A stretch of 64,000 nt of DNA from Ampullaceana balthica (taxonomy: Eukaryota > Mollusca > Gastropoda > Lymnaeidae): the NCBI GenBank assembly GCA_944989445.1, contig CALYLW010000138.1, positions 1,038,921-1,102,920 on the forward strand, in the 5' to 3' direction. A program made the translations under genes and the position numbers. Positions 37,184-48,708 of the stretch are shown here, piece after piece. Position 1 is the first letter of the stretch; each line of letters opens with the position of its first letter. The notes under the pieces were generated by a model. It worked only from the letters and a program-made list of their open reading frames with translations. It ran no database searches and had not been told where the DNA came from.

Positions 37184-37783
37184 TTTTTAAATCCCTTATA
37201 TTAACTTCACCGCCGTCTCTCTCTGTCTGTCTGTCTCTCTCTCTGTCTCTCTCTCATCATCTCATGGGCTCGGCGGGCGGAAAAACAAAAGTCGAAAATG
37301 ACCCACTTCCAATGATCCGATCGAACTGAAATTTGGCACACGGACCCGTCTTACCTAACAATGCATCGTATCAAAATTTCAGATCGATCGAACGTACCGT
37401 AATTAAATTAATGCATTTTTAGTTTATCCTTATATGAGGTATGTAATTTTAATTCACGATTTGTTATTGTTTTTTTGCCACGTGAAAGTTTGAGCATTGA
37501 GGCGACCCAACGAAACGACGGTGCGCTTTTGTTTACATTTTACGTGTCACTCTGAGCTCGGTCAAGCGAATCGGTGACCAGACTTTTCCCCTCTCCCCCC
37601 CCACCCACTCCCCCCCCCCACTAGGGTTATGATGCAAAGTTGAGTTAAGACAGATTCAGTCTGTAAATGTTTGAATATAATCAATACTTTTAGTTATGTC
37701 TCATCTATAAGGGATTTATAGTCAAAAACTTTGTTTTTACGGGGTTTGTTTAATTAAATCCCTTATATTAACTTCACCGGCCG

Positions 37784-37814
<31 letters not shown>

Positions 37815-39228
37815 GTCTCATCTCATGGGCTCGGCGGGCGGAAAAACAAAAGTCGAAAATGACCCACTTCCAATGATCCGATCGAACTGAAATTTGGCAC
37901 ACGGACCCGTCTAACCTAACAATGCATCGTATCAAAATTTCAGATCGATCGAACGTACCGTAATTAAATTAATGCATTTTTAGTTTATCCTTATATGAGG
38001 TATGTAATTTAAATTCACGATTTGTTATTGTTTTTTTGCCACGTGAAATTTTGAGCTGACGCATTGAGGCGACCCAACGAAGCGACGGGCGCTTTTGTTT
38101 ACATTTTACGTGTCACTCTGAGCTCGGTCAAGCGAATCGGTGACCAGACTTTTCCCCTCTCCCCCCCACCCACCCCTCCCCCCCCACTAGGGTTATGATG
38201 CAAAGTTGAGTTAAGACAGATTCAGTCTGTAAATGTTTGAAAATAATCAATACTGTTAGTTATGTCTCATATATAAGGGATTTATAGTCAAAAACTTTGT
38301 TTTTACGGGTTTGTTTTATTAAATCCCTTATATTAACTTCGCGGCCGTCTCTGTCTTGGGCTCGGCGGGCGGGCGAAAAACAGAAGTCGAAAATGACCCA
38401 CTTCCCATGATCCGATCGAACTGAAATTTGGCACACGGACCCGTCTGACCTAACAATGCATCGTATCAAAATTTGAGATCGATCGAACGTACCATAATTA
38501 AATTAATGCATTTTTAGTTTATCCTTATATGAGGTATGTAATTTAAATTCACGATTTGTTATTGTTTTTTTGCCACGTGAAATTTTGAGCTGACGCATTG
38601 AGGCGACCCAACGAAGCGACGGGCGCTTTTGTTTACATTTTACGTGTCACTCTGAGCTCGGTCAAGCGAATCGGTGACCAGACTTTTCCCCTCTCCCCCC
38701 CCCACCCACTCTCCCCCTCCCCACTAGGGTTATGATGCAAAGTTGAGTTAAGACAGATTCAGTCTGTAAATGTTTGAAATTAATCAATACTGTTAGTTAT
38801 GTCTCATACGGACCCGTCTCACCTAACAATGCATCGTATCAAAATTTTAGATCGGTCGAACGTACCGTAATTTAATTAATGCATTTTTAGTTTATCCTAA
38901 TATAACGTATGTAATTCAAATTCACTGTTTGTTATTGGTTTTTGTCCACGTGAGAGTTTGAGTTGACGCGTTGGCGCGACCCATTGAAGTACCGGCGTGC
39001 TTTTGTTTACATTTTACGTGTCACGCTGAGCTCGGTCAAGCGATCGGTGACCAGACTTTTCCCCTTTACCCCCCCCCACCCCCCCACCCCCAGGGTTATG
39101 AAGCAAAGTTGAGTTAAGACAGATTCAGTCTGTAAATGTTTGTCGCGTTTGAAAATAATCAATACTGTTAGTTATGTCTCATATATATAAGGGATTTATA
39201 GTCAAAAACTTTGTTTTTACGGTTTTGT
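37184..39228 (-). repeat. Tandem array (~0.56-kb units), inverted, inside the hAT
   Basis: AAATCCCTTATATTAACTTC recurs at about 37186, 37757 and 38319, and a fourth partial unit ends near 39228. All are in the opposite orientation to the arrays at 30.4-31.9 and 44.2-46.6 kb. Unit content is the same as in those arrays. It replaces the middle of the ZMYM1-like transposase, which resumes at 39233. Confidence 0.88.
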
Positions 39229-39232
39229 TTTT

Positions 39233-39375
39233 TTCTCAGTTAAAACGTACAACAAATCTAAGTAGATCGATAATGAAATAAGAAAGGCTTGATTCCTTAT
39301 CTTTGCTGATGATTGAGACAGACATTTTGCGCAAAATTAACTTTGATGATGTACTTTGGCAGATGTAAATCTAGA
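39233..39375 (+). pseudogene. ZMYM1-like hAT transposase, C-terminal fragment
   Basis: The reading is SQLKRTTNLSRSIMNE, then in shifted frames DSLSLL-like, IETDILRKINFDDVLWQM. The block I---I--KI-FDDVI near the end is the C-terminal tail of ZMYM1-type transposases. It lies immediately beyond the array, as expected if the array replaced the central part. Confidence 0.55.
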
Positions 39376-39399
39376 ATAAATAACTTTAAAATGTAAAGG

Positions 39400-39770
39400 T
39401 TTGCTTTCTCTGACTTTATCATCTATTTAAAAAGTTACGGTATGTTTATCTAATATTATTTCAAAATTAATTAAATATTAATTTTAATACAGAAATAAAT
39501 TTTCGTAGGTTTTATTTGAGTGATGCTAGTACAAACATATGTGTTAACAGCGGTGTCAATTGGGTTGGTGTCATCCAGTTCGGTATGTCATTGTGTCACC
39601 CCCTCACAACTTATTACCCCATAGACCTCCTCCGAATATGCCAATGCCAAATAACGAGGCATACAGAATTTTACCCTTTGGTGTCACCCGGTGCAGTCCG
39701 CACCTTCCGCAATCCCTTGTGACACCAACTGTTTTGTTTGTTAGTTGGTTTGCTTAATATTGAGCATACC
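39400..39770. other. 3' noncoding part of the hAT
   Basis: It contains GGTGTCACCCGGTGCAGTCC and a second TTGTGACACCAACTG, which form imperfect inverted GTGTCAC motifs. No gene was seen. It presumably belongs to the 3' region of the 33190-39853 element. Confidence 0.4.
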
Positions 39771-39853
39771 AGCAGTCAGTGGGGGATTGGGGCAGAAGGG
39801 GGCACCCATGTGGGTTTGTCCCTCGGGCACCAAGATGGCTTAATCCGGCCCTG

Positions 39854-40300
39854 GATGAACTCTTCACTTCACCGTTGTAAGATGATGTCCAGTAAATATT
39901 TTTGAATTAAACATAAGTCGCAGGACCATAATAAACAGATTCAATATAGCACATGAGTTGGTCACATAATTTGTCAATCTATTTTTTTCTATGTCTTACA
40001 TATTGTTATGTTTCCTTTTTATTATTTAATCACTGAGGTCAAGTTTCGCTAATTTACTTCTTATCTTCTGTCAATAGATTGCATAATAGGAAGATTATCT
40101 AAAACTTGACCTCACCCCTTTATATGAAAAGGTATAACCGACAAATGCTGTGTATTATAAAATTGTCAAGTCTAAATTTTGATATTTTTGTTTTCAAATT
40201 CAATCTAGATTGAGTTACTCTTTCATTGAATAACTGTGAAAACTGTTAACAATTAACTTTTCGACTACTATTAAGGTCATTTTAATAATCTGATAGTTAT
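39854..40300. other. Tail of DDE-like gene copy 1, then no recognised feature
   Basis: The first bases read DELFTSPL, matching EEHLTSPW at the end of copy 2, so this is the far side of the hAT insertion. Beyond about 39900 I see only AT-rich sequence. Confidence 0.5.
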
Positions 40301-40306
40301 TTTAAG

Positions 40307-40557
40307 TAGGGGTGTATCGGATTTCGGCTCCAGCTTCGGCAAATCCGGAATCCGGCTATTTTTACAAATCCGGTCTCGGCTGCAGCAGGATTTCACTTCA
40401 TAAATCCGGCTGGCCGGTAGAGCCCTAATTTATATATATATATTCATAATGGCCATTTCAACAAATCTGACTCCGGCTTAAGCCGGATTTCACTTCATAA
40501 ATCCGAACAAATCCGGCCGGAGCCAGATTTCAAAATTTTGAATCCGGCACATCCCTA
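40307..40557. mobile_element. MITE with TAGGGGTGTATCGG ends and CCGG-AAATCCGG repeats
   Basis: It starts TAGGGGTGTATCGGATTTCG and ends CCGGCACATCCCTA. Internal AAATCCGG motifs are repeated many times in both orientations. An 8-bp duplication could not be confirmed. By its ends it is hAT-like. Confidence 0.6.
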
Positions 40558-40654
40558 CTTTAAAGTGGAAATTTTATATTTTAATACAGTTTAATAGTGA
40601 AGTGTATTTTAAGTATTAAATTTAATATTTTAATTAGGTGTTTTTTTTTAATTT

Positions 40655-40770
40655 CGAAAGTGTGACGTACTTTAGGGGAGGGGTCTCCGAGATTTGTGAC
40701 AGTTTGTTACAGGGGGGAGGAGGGTCAAAATGGTCAAATATAGCGTAACGTACTTTATGGACGGCCATTT
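40655..40770. mobile_element. G-run MITE
   Basis: GTGTGACGTACTTTAGGGGA at the left and GTAACGTACTTTATGGACGG at the right bracket a G-rich core with TTGTGACAG. It belongs to the same family as 32262 and 57020. Confidence 0.6.
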
Positions 40771-40828
40771 GATGAGCTAGAAAAAAACTGAAAAGAAATA
40801 AATATGAACAAGAAAAGCAGAAGACATC

Positions 40829-40945
40829 TGGGCCATCCATAAATGACTGCACGCACCTATGGGGGGAGGGGGGTCACATTTTTGTGACGATGCGTGACGA
40901 GGGGGAGGGAGGGGGGTTGAAGAAATGTGACGTCACATCAAAAGG
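40829..40945. mobile_element. G-run MITE, second copy
   Basis: It starts GGGCCATCCATAAATGACTG, has a G-rich core with TTTGTGACGATGCGTGACGA, and ends GTGACGTCACATC. It lies about 60 bp from the preceding copy. Confidence 0.6.
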
Positions 40946-40999
40946 GTAACTTTAAATAAAACTTCCACTGAAATATTTGGTCGCTTACAATTTATTTAA

Positions 41000-41990
41000 G
41001 GACTTTTAAACCAGTGCTTCTCAATATGCTGGTCGGTAGGCCATCAGACGCTGGTTGGCGTAAGCTATCAAGAAATGAAAATTAAATCTATTTATAATCC
41101 TTAATTTTGAGAACCCCCAAGATTACGTATGAAATTGTTACCCTGCTTCGTTTGATGTTGACATCAAAGCATTTCTGATGTAACCGCAGCTCCGCTTGGT
41201 TCTCTCACGGCAGGCGACTTTTTTTGCCCGTTACCCCAAAATATACAAGTTTATGTGTGCGTTACGCCCCCCCCCCAACCCTCAGACTCTAGGTCCTGCT
41301 CACATGGCTCGGGGATTTAGGGGAGCGTCGTTATCCCCCCTCCCCCAAAAATGCTACTGGTGAGTTTTACAAGCATGACAAGTGTCTAGGATAGTGAATA
41401 GGATTATGTATAGATATTTTAAGTCAAAACGATACGGAATATCAATTTTTCTTTAAATGGGAGGGGGGGGGAAATCAATTTGATAGAATTATATACGTTT
41501 TAAGTTTGATATAATTGTTCGATTGGTTTGTGGTCAAACAACCCTGGCCATTCTAGATATAATGATAAATGAGCCCTTTTAAAATTAGTCAAGTATTCAT
41601 TAACTTTATTGAACGGGTGGCCTCTACGGGGCTCGGCGTACGAGTAGGGTCCTGGGTCACGGACCTGACCGCGTCACATGCGACCTGAAACCAACAACTC
41701 CTGGCAGGTAATGCCGAAGTCCGATATGTTAGGTGTTAGGTGCTAGTCACATATGATTACAGTCGCTGTACGGATCTTAGACAAAGCATCTTAAATGTAT
41801 TGTCGATGATGAGAACCAAAGTACCCGTTGAGGGTCGGGTAAGTCCGAAGCGACCGTTTCGTCCCCCTAATTTTACTAGCAACGCCATTGAGCGGTGCCG
41901 ATTTAGGGCCTGGAGCGCCAGTACGGATTAGCAAAAGGAACCGCGAAGAACGCAGCGGACGCCAGCTGTGAGGAAACCTTCCAGTGGGGG
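41000..41990. other. Mixed sequence, no gene recognised
   Basis: CAGTGCTTCTCAATATGCTG at about 40993 resembles a hAT terminus. The rest holds C- and G-runs and a GC-richer stretch (41600-41990) that could be the 3' end of an LTR retrotransposon if the following repeat is an LTR. The open frame at 41740-41931 has no recognisable domain. Confidence 0.35.
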
Positions 41991-41994
41991 TTGT

Positions 41995-42312
41995 GTCAGA
42001 TGTGAATCACGAGTGAATCACCAGTGTATCATGTGTGTATTGCATGATCGGATGACGGAGAGATCACGTGAGTAATAAGCGCGGGAAGAAAGAAGCCTTC
42101 CCATTGGCTGAGAAGGTTGGGCGATGAGTTGTCAGAGAAGTTCCGTAGTGGAAGGACGGAATGTGTGTGTGCCTCAAGATTTCCACGTTGTATAACCTCA
42201 AATTATATTTCTGTGTACAAAGTATAAATATTAAAGTTGTTTTATTGAAACAAGTTCTTCGGTGGATTATTGTGTACAAGATTATGTATTGAGAGAACGC
42301 CTACAAGTTACA
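41995..42312 (+). repeat. Possible LTR (shared with 7105-7335)
   Basis: A purine-rich AGTGGGGGTTG precedes TGTCAGATGTG, and the stretch ends ACGCCTACAAGTTACA, giving TG...CA borders. It contains ATTAAAGTTGTTTT, a possible polyadenylation site, and the 220-bp block shared with 7105-7335. No gag or pol was found, so LTR identity is inferred. Confidence 0.4.
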
Positions 42313-42319
42313 TATTAAT

Positions 42320-42500
42320 AAGTAAAAAGTCAACTACAGTTACAGGTTGCACCCTAGGTAGGTCATTGATGATCCCCCGCATAGCGGCGGTCCTAACCAT
42401 TGAGACTCCTATGCTTTGCCGGTGTGGCGCATAAGTGGTAGCGAGTCGTATTAAGGAAATTCCACCCCTCCTTGTGAGGCCAAATTCAGTGAGAGGCATC
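42320..42500 (-). repeat. Possible tRNA-derived SINE
   Basis: On the minus strand TCTCAATGGTTAGGAC resembles a pol III A box and GGGGATCATCAATGACC is a weak B box about 30 bp downstream. The match is loose. Confidence 0.25.
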
Positions 42501-43024
42501 TTCGACTCTTTGTCCTGGATGCTCAGGTGGCCGCTTCAGAAGCGACCGCTCCAGGGGGGGGGAGTTTCCCAGCTGTTACGTCCCTTTCTGGTGGAGGGGG
42601 CCAGATAGCTGGGGGGGGGGTCTTCAGGGAGACCCATAAAGAGCACTAGGCTCAGGGCTTCTGATTTTCTTCCACATGTAGGATCATTAACTTTATTGAA
42701 TGCACCAAATTCTTGACATCGCAATTCGAGAGGAGCACAAAACAACTTTTCTTCTTATCTCAGTTTTTAAGGCATTAATTTTAAATATCACAGAAAGGAT
42801 ACTTCATACAGTCAAGTCATGTGGATTAAGATTATTGTCACTCGTGTCAATATAAATGAAAGTAGGCTGGATTTAGGTGTCTTTGTATAGTACATAGGTA
42901 AGAAATCTACATAGTTGTCAAATTTTTAAAAAATGCATTTTCTGGAAGAAACCGTTTCAATAATGGGCATATGTTCCAAACGTACACATGACGTATTTTA
43001 ATATATCTAGTGGATTGTAGTGGA

Positions 43025-43372
43025 TGTTGGTGACCCGTCAAAACGGCCCCGGTCAAAATGTTAAAATTTTTCAATAAAAACTTCATTTTGTTTTTCATTT
43101 TAAGCTTGTGTCAACTTTTCCACCCTTAAAGAAAGTGGTAACATTGTAAAATTATATCTTGTGATGTTATTATATTGTTTCTTGTCAACAAACAGCCGCG
43201 ATTGGTACCCTTTCGCGTAAAGGCTATTAAATTTACTATTGTGATATTATTATTGTTTGTTATTAGCTAAACCTGACACTGAATAGGTGAGTAAAAATTC
43301 GAATTTAATATTTTATAGGACATTTTACTTTTAGTCCATCTATTAGTCCGGGGCCGTTTTGTCGGTGAACCG
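43025..43372. mobile_element. MITE with CAAAACGGCCCC ends, copy 1
   Basis: The left GTCAAAACGGCCCCGGTC and the right GGGGCCGTTTTGTCGGTGAA are inverted repeats. The interior (TTTTTCATTTTAAGC, GTTTCTTGTCAACAAAC) is collinear with the copy at 56890-57375. It has no coding content. Confidence 0.7.
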
Positions 43373-43794
43373 TGGATATGTCCCAAATGAGTCTGAATTA
43401 CCCCCAAGAATTCCCTTTTGACCCCAGATGAGGTAATTTACCCCTGTTCGCTGACCTCTTTCTTACGGGATGCCCGTCAGTCAATTTTGAGGGATTTAAA
43501 AAAAAATACATTTTAAAAATATTATTTTTAAAATAATTGTTTTTCTAAACAAAGACGTTAACCGTGATGATTAATAGTCAATGTTTAATTTGTATGCATT
43601 CAAATAAAACGTAATGTAAGTATGTTAACACAGTTCGTTTTCTGAAGGCCGGTTAAACGTTTTAAAAATGAGGGTTACAATATTACAATGTAGACCGTCA
43701 CTAAATAAATAATAAATGCTTAAATGACAATAAAAGTGATTTGAAAGATACTTATTTTCAAATAGAAAATAAGGGTTTTTTTTGTTTGTTTTTT

Positions 43795-43953
43795 TTTGGG
43801 GGGGGTTGGGTGCCCCAGGGGGGGGTCAAAGCTTTGTGACGTATTTTTAGATGGGGGGGGGGATAACTTTTTGTGACGACGCGTGACGAGGGGGGGGGGA
43901 GGGGGTAAAAAATCGGACAAAATCGCGTGACGTCATTTATGGACGGCGCCATA
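43795..43953. mobile_element. G-run MITE, third copy
   Basis: It has long G-runs with AAGCTTTGTGACGTATTTTT, a CTTTTTGTGACGACGCGTGA block, and the end GCGTGACGTCATTTATGGAC followed by GGCGCC. It is the same family as 40655 and 40829. Confidence 0.6.
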
Positions 43954-44193
43954 CCGAAAAAAAGAAAACAAGTAATAAAAACTCGAATGAGTAATTAAAC
44001 GCAATTTCCAACAAAGAATTTCCGAAACTTTTATTCAAGGGAAATCATTCTAGATTACATTAAAAGTCGATTGAAATAAGTAATTCTGAAAATAAACACA
44101 ATGTGACTCTATATCCCCTCATGCTACATCACACCAAGAATGTGTCAACATACTGCGTACCACGCAACAATCTAACATAAGCATTCAATAAAC

Positions 44194-46611
44194 AAACCCG
44201 CAAAAACAAAGTTTTTGACTATAAATCCCTTATATATGAGCATGGGCGTCGCTAGGAATTTTTCCAGGGGGGGGGGCAAAAAAATCCCACTTTTTTAAAA
44301 TTTTAACTGGCAATGCCATACAGGTACAATTTTCAATTAAATTCAAGTTCAGTATAAAATAAGGGTTGAAAAAAGCCTTAGAAATTAATAAGACTTACAA
44401 ATTAGTACTGTAATAGTTAAAATCAACATTTATTAATGCATTTAATAAATTTCTTTAAAATTTCTCAAATGTAGGGGGGGGGGCAAATGCCCCCCTTGCC
44501 CCCCCCCTTCCCTACGCCCATGTTATATGAGACATAACTAACAGTATTGATTATTTTCAAACATTTACAGACTAACACCGAGTGATGTCCCTTGTCTTTA
44601 ATAAATGGGGGTGGGATGTGAGGTGGTGTCGGCACGACGGTCGGCGTCAACACGACGGTCGGCGTCAACTCAAACTCACGTGGAAGTGGAAGAAAAAAAA
44701 CAATAACAAACAGTGAATTTGAATTACATACCTCATATAATGATAAACTAAAAATGCATTAATTTAATTACGGTACGATCGATCGATCTGAAATTTTGAT
44801 ACGATGCATTGTTAGGTGAGTCGGGTCCGTGTGCCAAATTTCAGCTCGATCGGATCACTGGAAGTGGGTCATTTTCGACTTTTCTTTTTCCGCCCGCCCA
44901 GCCCATGAGATGATGAGAGAGATGATGAGATGACGGCAGACAGACAGAGAGGGCCGCGAAGTTAATATAAGGGATTTAAATAAAACAAACCCGTAAAAAC
45001 AAAGTTTTTGACTATAAATCCCTTTATATATGAGACAGAACTTAAAGTATTTACAAATATCTACAGACTGAATCTGTCTTTACTCCCCTTTGCTTTTAAC
45101 CCAAAAAGGGTTGGGTGGGGGTGGGAGAGGGGAAAGGTCTTGTCACCGATCGCTGGGCCAAGTTCACCGTGAAACGCCAAATGTAAACAAAAGCACGCCG
45201 CTTTACCTGGTTTAAGCACGAGACGTCTTCACACCGGTGGCTGGCCTGAAGTCAAGTGACCCGTAAAATGTAAACGATAGAGACCTCTACATATAGTTTA
45301 TATAGATAAACTAAAAATGCATTAATTTAATTACGGTACGTTCGATACGATGCATTGTTAGGTTAGACGGGTCCATGTGCCAAATTTCAGTTCGATCGGA
45401 TCATGGGAAGTGGGTCATTTTTGACTTCTGTTTTTCCGCCCGCCGAGCCCAAGACAGAGAGAGCTGATGAGATGACGACAGAGACGGCCGCGAAGTTAAT
45501 ATAAGGGATTTAATAAAACAAACCCGTAAAAACAAAGTTTTTGACTATAAATCCCTTATATATGAGACATAACTAACAGTATTGATTATTTTCAAACATT
45601 TACAGACTGAATCTGTCTTAACTCAACTTTGCATCATAACCCTAGTGGAGGGGGGGGGAGGGGTGGGTGGGGGGGAGAGGGGAAAAGTCTGGTCACCGAT
45701 TCGCTTGACCGAGCTCAGAGTGACACGTAAAATGTAAACAAAAGCGCCCGTCGCTTCGTTGGGTCGCCTCAATGCGTCAGCTCAAACTTTCACGTGGCAA
45801 AAAAACAATAACAAACCGTGAATTTAAATTACATACCTCATATAAGGATAAACTAAAAATGCATTAATTTAATTACGGTACGTTCGATCGATCTGAAATT
45901 TTGATACGATGCATTGTTAGGTCAGACGGTTCCGTGTGCCAAATTTCAGTTCGATCGGATCATGGGAAGTGGGTCATTTTTGACTTCTGTTTTTCCGCCC
46001 GCCGAGCCCACGACAGAGAGAGATGATGAGACGGCCGCGAAGTTAATATAAGGGATTTAATAAAACAAACCCGTAAAAACAAAGTTTTTGACTATAAATC
46101 CCTTATATATGAGACATAACTAACAGTATTGATTATTTTCAAACATTTACAGACTGAATCTGTCTTAACTCAACTTTGCATCATAACCCTAGTGGGGGGA
46201 GGGGTGGGTGGGAGGGGGAGAGGGGAAAAGTCTGGTCACCGATTCGCTTGACCGAGCTCAGAGTGACACGTAAAATGTAAACAAAAGCGCCCGTCGCTTC
46301 GTTGGGTCGCCTCAATGCGTCAGCTCAAAATTTCACGTGGGAAAAAAACAATAACAAACCGTGAATTTAAATTACATACCTCATATAAGGATAAACTAAA
46401 AATGCATTAATTTAATTACGGTACGTTCGATCGATCTGAAATTTTGATACGATGCATTGTTAGGTTAGACGGGTCCGTGTGCAAAATTTCAGTTCGATCG
46501 GATCATGGAAAGTGGGTCATTTTTTACTTCTGTTTTTCCGCCCGCCCAAGACAGACAGAGAGAGAGAGAGAGAGAGAGACAGAGACGCCGGTGAAGTTAA
46601 TATAAGGGATT
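44194..46611 (+). repeat. Tandem array (~540-bp units), upstream of DDE-like gene copy 2
   Basis: GAAGTTAATATAAGGGATTT recurs near 44960, 45493, 46039 and 46592, giving periods of about 534-552 bp. Each unit ends with this motif and the next begins with AACAAACCCGTAAAAACAAA and CTATAAATCCCTTATATA. The unit joints can therefore fold as ATATAAGGGATTTA against its complement. The third unit boundary runs straight into the DDE-like gene copy. A C/G-rich tract of variable length follows CATAACCCTAGTGG in each unit. Confidence 0.92.
44241..44523. mobile_element. hAT-like MITE with CATGGGCGT ends inside the array
   Basis: The left CATGGGCGTCGCTAGGAA and the right complement CATGGGCGTAGGGAAGG form the ends. 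An exact 8-bp duplication TATATGAG of array sequence flanks it (44233-44240 and 44524-44531). G-runs and AATGCCCCCC occur at the right end. The interruption of the array hairpin region shows it is younger than the array. Confidence 0.8.
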
Positions 46612-48321
46612 TAAAAAGCGGGAAATTTGTGCTGAAAATCCTGACGTCAGCAGTAAATTGAAGATCCGACAGAAAGCTGGTCGACCAACAATTCAAGAAG
46701 ATCAGCCACTCCTTTAAAAAGCCATTGTTGACATTACATTGTATGGGTCTGCTGCTCACGACAAAAGACAGAGTGATATTTATCGTAGTGTTAGAAATCT
46801 CGTTGATTTGACAGATCAATTAAAGATTCAAGGCTTTCAAATAAGTAGAAGTGCTGTTTATACACGGCTCTTGCAAAAACGAAGTTTATCATCGGAAGGC
46901 AATCGCCATGTAACAACTGTACCAGTGAAGTTAATTCGATCACAAAATGATTTACACTTAAAACACATTGATGGTAGATTTTGTACAGCTACTTTGAATC
47001 ACCTAGAGGAAGTGGCTTCTTAGCTGGGACCTAAAGAAGTATGCTTCATCAGTCAAGATGACAAAGCCAGAGTCCCCATTGGACTTACAGCAGCTGACAA
47101 GCAAGCTCCACTTTTAATGCATGTCGAATACCGCGTCACATTGCCTGATCACGACTGGGTGGTAGCATCTAGGCATCAACTCATACCATCTGTTTATGCT
47201 GGAGACCCCTGGACTAGACTATGAAAGACTACTTGAATTGGACGAGTTTGACATTGTTACGAAGGATCCAAGCAACAAGTTGATCAAACCGATTCTTATT
47301 ATGTCTGTAGATGGGGGATATGAAGAAAATCCAAGGTATCAAAATGTTATTGATGTGGCCATCCATCATTTTTTAAAGCAGAACATTGATGCAATGTTTG
47401 TAGCAACGAATGAATGCGCCTGGTAGAAGTGCGTTTAATTGAGTAGAAAGGCTAATGACTTTTCTTAGTCTAGAACATTTTGGAAGCCACCTTGACACAC
47501 AAGGTCGAACAATTGATGAAGAGTTGGAAAAATTAAACTTCAAATGTGCTGGCGAAACATTGTCAGAAATATGGAAGCAAGTAAGCATAGACAATTTTCC
47601 AACAATGGCAGAGTATATTGTGCCTGAAAAGTCTGAGCTTGAAATTGAAAATGTAATAATCAAAGATCAAGTTTGGTGCCAAAACCATGTAAGAACAAGT
47701 CAGTACTTTCTACAAATTGTCAAATGTTGTGATTTAACTTGTTGCCAACCGATTAGAAGCTCGTATTTTGATATTATTGCTGATAGATGTATCCCCCCCC
47801 CCACCAATTCCAGTCTGCCAAACTAATGAGGGCCTTAAAGCACCAGAAGTATCTGATATAACCTCACATAGATTTCCATCTCTTTTCTTCAATCAGTCTG
47901 TGAAAGTTGAAAACATACTACCTCGATCGGCAAAAACATTCAAAATTCTTCCATATGATATATATTGCCCATCTATTCAGTTGCTATTGTTTGAATGGAT
48001 CTGTAAAATCTGTCACCTTTATGTTGCTTCGCAAGCCATGTTAAAGAAACACGTTCAACAGCACCAACAATGTGTGCCTGGCCCCAGTCAAATACTACAT
48101 GCACCCCATTATCAAAGAATTCGTCCAATGCGAGTGGCTGCCAAAAGACATAGAGAGCTTATGGCAATTATTGCTCATGAAGAGAATGGCTAGATGAAGA
48201 AAATATTGACCTGTCTGGTGTTTTGGTTCCACAAGAAATTATTCAGCCAGAACCTATGCAAATAATAACAATTGAGGAACACTTGACATCTCCATGGGAA
48301 ACTATAGAAGCTAGGATATAA
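46612..48321 (+). pseudogene. DDE-like transposon gene, copy 2, unnamed family
   Basis: The collinear reading is: AENPDVSSKLKIRQKAGRPT with IQEDQPLL, stop, KAIVDITLYGSAAHDKRQ, a helix-turn-helix-like LTDQLKIQGFQISRSAVYTR, then a TAG stop (47022). It continues GPKEVCFISQDDKARVPIGL, EYRVTLPDHDWVVASRHQLI, a deletion near 47190, LIMSVDGGYEENPRYQNVID, FGSHLDTQGRTIDEELEKL and DQVWCQNHVRTSQYFLQIVK. The C-terminus holds a C2H2 finger (CKICHLYVASQAMLKKHVQQH pattern C-x2-C-x12-H-x3-H) and a WLDEENIDLSG tail. Asp residues in SQDDK and SVDGG are candidate catalytic residues. I recognise the pattern as a transposon-like multicopy gene but cannot assign it to a named superfamily. It is disabled by at least four stops or frameshifts. 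Confidence 0.72.
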
Positions 48322-48708
48322 GATTTGGATTTGTTTGTAAAAAATATGTTAATAAATTAAAAGTGCGTATATGGTCTACACTTTTAATGTCGTTTCTGCT
48401 TGAAGTTACAAGTCTTTGTAAATTTTTAATAGTTTTTAAAGTGTTATATTACTTTGAAATATGTTCATAATTTAAAGATGTAATGTGTATACATTTTTGT
48501 AACCCTTGTAATTTATTTACTATTTAGAGTAAGCCTTTGTAGTTATAAATTGGAGACATGTTCATATTTTAAAAGTTTATTATACTTTTTTTCTAAAAAT
48601 TTTACTATTCACTTTTTATTTGTAGTTGTAGTTGTAAACTAGTCTATTTAAAATATTGTTTTTTTTAATTTTATTTGTATTTTTTTTTGTAATCGCATGT
48701 TGGCGTAA

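Larger units (their letters stand above)
33190..39853 (+). mobile_element. ZMYM1-like hAT, 6.7 kb including nested insertions
   Basis: The ends are CAGGGCTGGATTAA and (complement) CAGGGCCGGATTAA, followed at both ends by CTTGG-GCACCAAG-type sequence. The flanks GATGAACA (33182-33189) and GATGAACT (39854-39861) are an 8-bp duplication with one mismatch. It splits the DDE-like gene copy 1. Inside lie a LINE, a 167-bp MITE, the middle and C-terminal remains of its own transposase, and an inverted satellite array. Confidence 0.85.
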
